In this document: in pieces, positions 20,683 through 26,847 of the stretch
Position numbering within the stretch: the stretch's first letter is position 1
Layout: every line of letters begins with the position of its first letter
Assembly: GCA_031216915.1 (NCBI GenBank)
Contig: CM062296.1
Coordinates: 450,740,287 to 450,804,286 of the forward strand
Reading direction: 5' to 3'
From: Pictodentalium vernedei
Lineage: Eukaryota; Mollusca; Scaphopoda; Dentaliida; Dentaliidae
Length of the DNA: 64,000 nucleotides
The notes under the pieces: model-generated
The model's input: the letters and a program-made list of their open reading frames with translations, nothing else
Databases searched by the model: none
Told to the model about the DNA's origin: nothing
Made by a program: the position numbers and the translations under genes

Positions 20683-22037
20683 ATGACAGTCGATAAATTA
20701 GGTAGAAGTGACGATGAAAAAGTCAACCCGAGAAAGAAGAGGAAGACGTTCGAAGTCGATGATGGTTACGACGTTGCCAACTTGGACGAGCGTTACATTC
20801 GGAGATACGAACCTCGAGAGGAACCTCTGAACATGAATGATAAGAAGCTCTACAATCTTCCCGAGCCGATAGATCTCGGAGATGCCGTGACTAAAAAATA
20901 CGTCGACAGGGGGAACTCCGATTTTGAACGAATCCTGCTTGATAATTACGTGGATAAAACCATGACCAACGATCTCGATCTGAAATCCAAACGTTTGGTG
21001 AACGTCGCGAATCCCGTAGATCCCACTGATGCCGCCACCAAGAAATACGCAGATGACTCTCACGCAAGATTCAGTGAACACCTGAGAAATAGATACATTC
21101 AGAAAACAATGCACTCGGAATTGAACGCCAATTCTTACAAGATAACGAACGTGGCCGCTCCCATGAATCCCAAGGACGTGGCGACCAAACACTACGTAGA
21201 TCTGGAACAGAGAAAGTCTGACGGACGTGAAATGAAATCGGATCCGAATGCGGGATTCCACAAGATATTGAATCTGTCGAAGATTGACGACATGGAAGCG
21301 GACTCAACTGCAGTCAACAAGGGCTACATAGATTCTGCCGTGATACGATCGCAAGAATACATAGAATCACAAGTGGACGATCTCTACCTGAACAAACAAT
21401 CTGGCGGAACCATGGAGGGTGGCATCAACATGAACGGTGAGAATTTATTCGGTCTCGGTCACAATCCCGAATTCGATTCCAGCATGGTAAGCAGGAAGTA
21501 CGTGGACGACAACTCGGTCTGGAGAAAGGGCGACATCATGGAAGGTAAACTAGACATGGGCAGACACGCGCTCACGAATCTACAGGAACCCGTGCACATG
21601 ACGGACGCCTGCACCCTGATTTCGGTGGTGGAGAAAGTCAAATATGCCAAACAATTGATCACCGTGTGGGCCGAAGAGTCCGACGCCTTAGAGTAGGGAA
21701 AAGCCGAGTGGTCTTTCGGAAATGGAGGTAGCGGATCGAAACACGGTCAGGTGGGATATCCCATGCCGCTGGGAGGTGAAATCCTTTGAATGAGTCTGGC
21801 TTCCTCGGATTTGAATAACAGAGCGGTCGTCAATCTCATGGTGAATGTGTGGAGAGCATTAAGAGATACAGCATCAAAAAGACTGAGAATCAACACGCAA
21901 ATGTCAGCACGTTCGGCACGCCTCTCAAAGTGAACGCCGGAGACAGGATTAATTTCATCATGAAAACCAATAATCCCGAAGCCGCCACTTCCGTGGTGAG
22001 TCTACTGATCGAACTGGATCCTTTGAACAAACAGTGA
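20683..22037 (+). pseudogene. modular fibre-like virion protein, two stops and one frameshift
   Basis: The first 337 codons have at least five repeats of about 50 residues, each with a proline/aspartate turn then TKKYVD-like ends (AVTKKYVD, AATKKYAD, VATKHYVD, AVNKGYID, VSRKYVD). This layout matches trimeric tail-fibre shafts. A C-terminal domain of about 110 residues follows WAEESDALE, with WSFGNGGSGS, a FGTPL motif, AGDRINF and the end VVSLLIELD. It is interrupted by TAG 21694-21696, TGA 21787-21789 and a frame change near 21845. I know the same shaft plus C-terminal domain from invertebrate Polintons. A receptor-binding role is inferred. Confidence 0.8.
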
Positions 22038-22074
22038 ACGCGTGGAAAAATAATGAATTAAAAAAACAAAAAAA

Positions 22075-22200
22075 AAATAATGTGTGATTATTAAAAACAA
22101 CAAAAAAAAGTAATGAGATATAGAGAGATGTTCAATCTCTCTATATCACATTACTTTATTTATTTTTTTTTTGTTTTTTTTTAATAATCACACATTACTT
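22075..22200. terminator. long inverted repeat between convergent fibre and capsid genes
   Basis: The outer arms TAATGTGTGATTATTAAAAA (about 22078-22097) and its complement (about 22178-22197) enclose inner arms 22110-22129 and 22135-22154 with a 5-nt loop. These flank A-runs and T-runs. The position, exactly where two gene blocks converge, suggests a bidirectional terminator. Confidence 0.6.
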
Positions 22201-22247
22201 TTCATTTTTTTTTTTTGTTTTTTATTTTTTTTTCACACACTCGTCTC

Positions 22248-23516
22248 TCATCGAATGATCGACATCTTATTTCCGTCCGATTCGAATTGTAATTCTCTGT
22301 CCGACAGGACCAGGGCAAAGGCTTCGGTTTTTCTCGGCACGTTCCTATCGAATTGCATCTTGATCTGAATGTCTAACACGCTACTCTTGAGTCGTTCACT
22401 CTGTTTACTGACGTCGAACACGAACATGGGATACATCGACTTGTATTCGCCGGGAGATATGTTGGGATTGCTCATCAATTCGTCTAGACCGTGATACTTC
22501 TTTCTAAAATCGGCGGCGTCGCCATACAGCCTGCAGAAATCGTTCTTGTCGAACGACGCGTTGTAATCAATTGCCGGATATTTCGTGGCATTCAGAAACA
22601 CTTGCATGTTTCTCAAATGGCAGTGATCGAACAGCGACGCATTCTTTTCCTGAGACCTGTCCCTATCGGTCTGAAACGCGATCACGATGAAACGCGGTCT
22701 CTCGGAAGCGGATTTCACCGTCAATCTCCAATCGAAGTGATTTGTGGAGGGAGGAATGCTAGCCGTGTCGCACTGTCTCATTCTAAATCTCACGGGTAAA
22801 TTACTCTTGGATTGTATGATCTCATAGAGATGCATTTTCTCATCCGTCATAGGCTCCACGTGCGGAACGAACCACGATATCTTGTGTAGAGTTATCTTCC
22901 CCGCATCGGTCGCAGCGAGTTTCACTATTGCGTCGTCGTTTCCTTTTCGAATCAACGTCAGATTGTGTTTGAATCCGTACATGATCTTGTTGTAATCGTC
23001 CGCGAATCCGAAGATGTGTTTCAAAGGTATCCTGAACGAAAACGTTCCTTTAGGTCTGGACGTCTTGACGACGTAGTCGAATATCGTGGCGGCGCCGGCG
23101 CTAGCAGGGCCGATGGTGTCTTTCACCCACAACTGATTTAGTCCTCTGGATTTCGAAAAATCGTCAGGATACGTCAAGAGTCCGAACATCGTGGTGGCCT
23201 GACCGGCATGAAAAACAGATTCTTGTCCGGATAGCATGTATTTTATGTTACTGAATAGATGCATGATGCCATTATTGGCTAGAGTGACCGTGTCGTCGTC
23301 GGCGTAGTCGCTCCCATCTTCCTTGGTGAGACGTCCCTGCACCACTATGTAACTCTCGCTAGGATGTACGAATAGATCTTGAGTTTCGACGTTGATTCTT
23401 ATCTCTCCCGCATTGTTCAAACTCGTTCCGGTTACCGGTTCGTATTCGTGAACCTCATATTCTTGAATACTTACATCTTTCACTATGCTTTGTGCTATAT
23501 CTAGTATATTTGTCAT
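22248..23516 (-). CDS. MCP: major capsid protein (double jelly-roll)
   Basis: The 422-aa frame is intact. I recognise the Polinton/adintovirus hexon-type family from several conserved segments: an N-terminal EYEPVTGTSLNNAGEI, SESYIVVQGRLTKEDG, NNGIMHLFSNIKYMLSGQE, GLLTYPDDFSKSRGLNQLW, the KGTFSFRIPLKHIFGF stretch, FRMRQCDTASIP and the C-terminal DRELQFESDGNKM. Members fold as two jelly-rolls and trimerise into pseudo-hexameric capsomers. The size is the usual for this branch. It has its own promoter-like element about 95 nt upstream and is the first gene transcribed leftward in the right half. Confidence 0.92.
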   Translation of the reverse strand: MTNILDIAQSIVKDVSIQEYEVHEYEPVTGTSLNNAGEIRINVETQDLFVHPSESYIVVQGRLTKEDGSDYADDDTVTLANNGIMHLFSNIKYMLSGQESVFHAGQATTMFGLLTYPDDFSKSRGLNQLWVKDTIGPASAGAATIFDYVVKTSRPKGTFSFRIPLKHIFGFADDYNKIMYGFKHNLTLIRKGNDDAIVKLAATDAGKITLHKISWFVPHVEPMTDEKMHLYEIIQSKSNLPVRFRMRQCDTASIPPSTNHFDWRLTVKSASERPRFIVIAFQTDRDRSQEKNASLFDHCHLRNMQVFLNATKYPAIDYNASFDKNDFCRLYGDAADFRKKYHGLDELMSNPNISPGEYKSMYPMFVFDVSKQSERLKSSVLDIQIKMQFDRNVPRKTEAFALVLSDRELQFESDGNKMSIIR

Positions 23517-23607
23517 TTTAAAGGATTTTTAGTTTTTTTTTTGTTTATTAATTCACTTGCTTTTCTTTATCTAAAAAAATAGTTTTTAATTATTTTTTAT
23601 TATTATT

Positions 23608-23635
23608 TATTTTTTTCTCTCTTATATATATATGT
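23608..23635 (-). promoter_or_regulatory. putative promoter of the major capsid gene
   Basis: On the minus strand it reads ACATATATATATAAGAGAG, about 95-115 nt upstream of ATG 23516. It shares the TATA-plus-purine layout of the other minus-strand promoters. Confidence 0.5.
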
Positions 23636-23696
23636 GTGTGTAAACAAGAAAATGTCAAAGAGAGTAAATAAAAAACAAATTTTTTTGCGTTCTTCA

Positions 23697-24553
23697 TCAA
23701 AACTTCGTCTTCTGCAATTGTTGTTCGTAAAACTTTCCGATGATCTCTTCTCCATCCAAAGCTTCGATTTTGTAAGTCACTGGATCGGTGTGAAATATTT
23801 TGATGATCACAAAGATTTCCGAGGTCCATCGAGGAGTATAACCCTTTTCGAAGTGCTTCTTATAAGCGTAGATTCTCACTCGATCGCCGACCGCAAATTT
23901 CGGCGTTCTAGACTTCTTCTTCCCGATCTTAGATCTCTCGGGATATAGATTCGCGTAGACCCGTTTTTCGTTTCGAGGATCGCTAGCTTCCGCAGGAGTC
24001 ATCTTGATCTATCTGTGTCGCGTGTCATTGTAATCTTTCACCAGACCGTTCAGAGCGTATATGTATTTCTTGGTCGAATTCGTCGTGAAGTATCTGTGCA
24101 TCTTCTCCTTCGATTCCAACGTTCCACCACTCTGGCTTTCTCTTCATTTTCGATCGAGTAGAGGTCTACCAATCGACGAACGTCCTTGTTGTAGAATTCC
24201 TTTCCCTTGTCCACCCACAATTTACTCGGTTTTCGAGAGGTCGAGTCGAACACGCTCTTCAGAGCCCCGGCGACGCAAGGTCCCGATTTATTCTTCAAAG
24301 CTCTGATCCAACCGTATTTGGAAAACACGTCGATGACCGTCAATAGATATTTGACGCCCTTGTTCCACCTCGAAAACGATCTCATGTCGACCAAGTCGGC
24401 GGACCAAATGTCGTCCAGACCCTTCATGAACACCCTTCTCTTTCGAAATTTACGCACTATGGGTTTGTGCAACTCCTCGGCCAATTCGCTCGTCAATAAT
24501 CGTTTCTTCTTCTTCACTTTTTCAGATGCGCTTTTTTTTTTTGAACGCCCCAT
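23697..24553 (-). pseudogene. INT: retroviral-type DDE integrase, frameshift and stop
   Basis: The likely start is ATG 24553, inside the PLA2 gene. The catalytic core has WSADLVDM (first Asp), VIDVFSKYGW, WVDKGKEFYN (second Asp) and NEEKARVVERWNR (Glu). From the second Asp to this Glu is 29 residues, shorter than the usual interval of about 35, which suggests a small in-frame deletion. After VVERWNR (about 24110) the frame shifts. The continuation carries a TAG at 24009-24011 and then an SH3/chromodomain-like C-terminus (KFAVGDRVRIY, YTPRWTSEIF, VTYKIEALDGEEI) to 23697. The enzyme would insert the element and make the 6-bp TSD. Confidence 0.93.
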
Positions 24554-25029
24554 CCGAATCGACGTTTCGCACCGATCAGATTGCCGACCAGCGAACGTTC
24601 CATCTTCTCTCTCCTGGTCGGATTCGATATGCCTTTCAATCTCGTCCACATGTCTTTGTCGCAGACGTCGTTGCGAGTCTTGGTGTCGGGATGTCCGGCG
24701 TAGCACAGATCGTGATCGTACGCGGCCGCGTCCACCCTATTCATGGGTTTGCTCCAAGATTTGGGAGTCAGATCGGCGTTGAGTCTCTTGTTCAATTTCG
24801 TTCCTGGTCCCGTGAAACTGTGACCGGGCAGATGCATTTCGAAAGGTAGATTGTTGATCATTTTATTCACGATGCCTTTACCTTTGCTCGTGTTCTTTTG
24901 TTTGATGAATCGAGTCTTTATAGAACCACACACGTCGCAAATTCCGCGAAGCATCCGTCTGTCGTTTTTAGTTCGCACTTCTCTAGAATTGCTCGTCTCG
25001 GTAACTCTCTTACACTTTACGCAATACAT
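24514..25029 (-). CDS. zinc-ribbon plus parvovirus-type phospholipase A2 protein
   Basis: This intact 171-aa frame has an N-terminal CxxC pair (C3, C6) and CDVC (C31, C34), forming a probable zinc ribbon. Residues about 64-130 form a VP1-type PLA2 domain: calcium loop HSFTGPGTKL (about 70-79) and active-site DHDLCY with His106-Asp107. A lysine-rich C-terminus overlaps the integrase start by about 40 nt. In parvoviruses this domain is exposed during entry and opens the endosomal membrane. Adintoviruses also carry such a PLA2. Attribution of the same role here is inference. Confidence 0.88.
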   Translation of the reverse strand: MYCVKCKRVTETSNSREVRTKNDRRMLRGICDVCGSIKTRFIKQKNTSKGKGIVNKMINNLPFEMHLPGHSFTGPGTKLNKRLNADLTPKSWSKPMNRVDAAAYDHDLCYAGHPDTKTRNDVCDKDMWTRLKGISNPTRREKMERSLVGNLIGAKRRFGWGVQKKKAHLKK

Positions 25030-25104
25030 TTTTAAGAGTTAATTTAAATTAATTTCTTTTTTTTTTTTATTTTATATATGAATTTAATATTTTTTTTTTT
25101 TTAA

Positions 25105-25117
25105 AATTCTGTTCTTA

Positions 25118-25154
<37 letters not shown>
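25105..25154 (-). promoter_or_regulatory. AT-rich promoter region of the PLA2/integrase unit
   Basis: The minus strand reads AATATATATATATATATAATAAG, about 80-100 nt before ATG 25029, then a long T/A homopolymer that also follows the stop of the next gene. Confidence 0.45.
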
Positions 25155-25814
25155 AATCGCTGCCCTTGAGTTCTATCATCTTACTGAATTCCTCCCTAGC
25201 CTCTTTCCTACCCTTTTCCACGAGAGAATCCTTCAACTCTTCCTTGATGATCTGACGAGTCTTGATTCTCACGGCTTCTTTCATGGCATCGTATTTTGTT
25301 TTCTCGCTCAATATTGCAAAGTATTCTCCATCCGATATCCTACGTCTTTCAACGCCATAGAGGTCATTTCGGATATCATGTCGATCTTGGAGTCGGCCAA
25401 GACGCGAATCTTGTCATGTTTCCTCGCCTTCAGATATAATTTCCTACTCAAAAAGTTTCCGAGCGTGCTGAACAATCCGGCGGCGAGAGCCACTCCTTCC
25501 ACAGTCAGCACGATCGGAATGCCGACTGCGGTCGACAACAATCCGATGCCGGCCGCGTGTAAACCCATGGAAATCGTGATGAGTGTGGTGTCGATCCCGT
25601 TGACGAATTTCACGAAACGCGAATACTTCATCTTGAGGGAACGACGAGAATCTCTCTCTCGAGTCAGATACGATTGGATTCTACTGATTTGATCGATGCG
25701 ATACCTCTCTCCTCTTTCTCTTTCTTCTAGCGACGGCGCCATTGGCAAAACGCCGTTCGGCTTCTCGTCCTCGTCGTCCATTAACGTCGAATACAATTTA
25801 TTTCTGGTTCTCAT
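25155..25814 (-). pseudogene. two-helix membrane protein, frameshift near the C-terminus
   Basis: The frame from ATG 25814 has a charged N-terminal half with ERERGERYRIDQISRIQ, then two hydrophobic segments (about residues 76-97 and 99-120, rich in Gly/Ala/Leu). A basic segment follows, ending in VLADSKIDMISEMTSMALKD. It terminates at 25308. A second frame continues directly (LSEKTKYDAMKEAV... to a stop at about 25155) and has the charged-helix composition expected of the native C-terminus. I recognise the HDKIRVLADSKI-type motif from other invertebrate Polintons. The function is unknown; possibly virion membrane-active. Confidence 0.7.
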
Positions 25815-25884
25815 TTTTTTTGTGTTTTTTTCTTTCTAATGTTAGATAAAAAATTTATGTGTGTATTTATTTTTTTTTATTTTC

Positions 25885-25907
25885 TACTCTCCCTTATTTT
25901 TTATATC
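25885..25907 (-). promoter_or_regulatory. putative promoter of the two-helix membrane gene
   Basis: On the minus strand it reads GATATAAAAAATAAGGGAGA, about 75-90 nt upstream of ATG 25814. It is closely similar to the block at 26381-26398. Confidence 0.55.
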
Positions 25908-25922
25908 AACGAAAAACAAAAC

Positions 25923-26297
25923 TTAGACGTATGGTTCGTTCAGCAATAATTTCTTGATGCATCCCTTGTCTTCTAAAGTCAAACTTCTACGCGCCAATTT
26001 CAGTTCTTCCGAATCTGTGGGCCTATCTCGATTCTTACAGAAGACTAATCTCTTCCAAAACATGATCACATCGTCGAATTTAACGCGTTCGAACGCCGGT
26101 TCGAAATACATGACGACCATATCTTCCCTTTCCATCGTCAGACACGAATGATCCTCGTGATCGAAGTCTAGATGATCCCGACATCCGACGCATCGTTCTA
26201 ACAAGATGGGACGTAGTTGTTCGTTCACGCAGATTGCGTATGCTCTCATCAGCATGTTTAAAAGAAACTTCGCTCTAATCATCTGAGAATCGCTCAT
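25923..26297 (-). CDS. small Cys/His-rich conserved protein, unknown
   Basis: The frame of 124 aa is intact. It has an amphipathic N-terminal helix and then a compact metal-binding-like cluster, CVGC (36-39), DH (41-42), H47, H50 and C52. An acidic/hydrophobic middle (MVVMYFEPAFERVKFDDVIMFWKRL) precedes a charged C-terminus. It is the gene nearest the right TIR and is transcribed leftward. I recognise similar small proteins at the edge of other Polintons but know no function. A nucleic-acid-binding or replication accessory role is possible. Confidence 0.6.
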   Translation of the reverse strand: MSDSQMIRAKFLLNMLMRAYAICVNEQLRPILLERCVGCRDHLDFDHEDHSCLTMEREDMVVMYFEPAFERVKFDDVIMFWKRLVFCKNRDRPTDSEELKLARRSLTLEDKGCIKKLLLNEPYV

Positions 26298-26380
26298 GAT
26301 TTACGTATTTTTTTTTTTATTATCTATTCGATTTGATATATTTAATTTTCTAAATAACTATTTATTTATATTTTTTTTTC

Positions 26381-26398
26381 TCCCCTATATTTATATCA
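26381..26398 (-). promoter_or_regulatory. putative promoter at the right TIR junction
   Basis: On the minus strand it reads GATATAAATATAGGGGAG, directly adjacent to the inner end of the right TIR and about 85-100 nt before ATG 26297. Confidence 0.55.
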
Positions 26399-26841
26399 AT
26401 CAAAAACCCCACCACCGCCTCAAAACAATTGCCGATTCTAAATCATCTGTACCAAAGCGATTGCCGATTCTGAATCGCTGATTTAGAACTGCAAAAGCTG
26501 TTTTTTGATGATCACCCAGAATCTGTTGCTTTCGATCGCGTTCGCCGACGATGGATCGATGGGTCTGATCTGCGATGCAAACGTAAACCAAAAATCACGT
26601 ACACGATACAACTGAAGATGTACAACACACGCACACGATGCGTTCACCACGAGTGTTTGAACGCTAAAAGCGCGATCTAGGAGTCACTGAATGTACATGA
26701 GGGCTTCAAGATCACTGTGCAGTTTGTTTTTGTGAACAAGCGTGTGATTTAACACCGAATTCCACGTTGGTGAACGCATCGTGTGCGTATGTTGTACACG
26801 TACATGTACAAGTGATTGTGAATCGGCAATTATCACCTACT
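26399..26841 (-). repeat. right terminal inverted repeat
   Basis: Reverse complement of 7381-7821, ending CCTACT. It contains the same internal inverted repeat. No tandem array adjoins it, unlike the left TIR. Confidence 0.95.
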
Positions 26842-26847
26842 CGCGTA
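26842..26847. repeat. 6-bp target-site duplication, right copy
   Basis: CGCGTA, identical to 7375-7380. Confidence 0.95.

Larger units (their letters stand above)
7381..26841. mobile_element. Polinton/Maverick element (endogenous adintovirus-like), full length
   Basis: The element is 19,461 bp, has about 441-bp TIRs with 5'-AG...CT-3' ends, and carries a 6-bp TSD. It encodes the diagnostic Polinton set: protein-primed PolB, retroviral-type integrase, FtsK/HerA-type packaging ATPase, adenain-like protease, double-jelly-roll major capsid and penton-like minor capsid. It also has a PLA2 protein, a fibre-like protein and small virion-type genes. Its AT-rich intergenic spacers contrast with GC-balanced coding parts. 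Many genes carry stops or frameshifts, so this copy is not autonomous. TIR divergence of roughly 2% (about 8 substitutions and one 4-bp indel by eye) suggests a fairly recent insertion. Confidence 0.97.

Noticed and set aside
10133..22037. Alternative genetic code or programmed read-through to explain in-frame stops
   Set aside because: All three stop codons occur in frame (TAA, TGA, TAG) together with frameshifts in several genes, which points to decay. Intact genes in the same element use normal stops.
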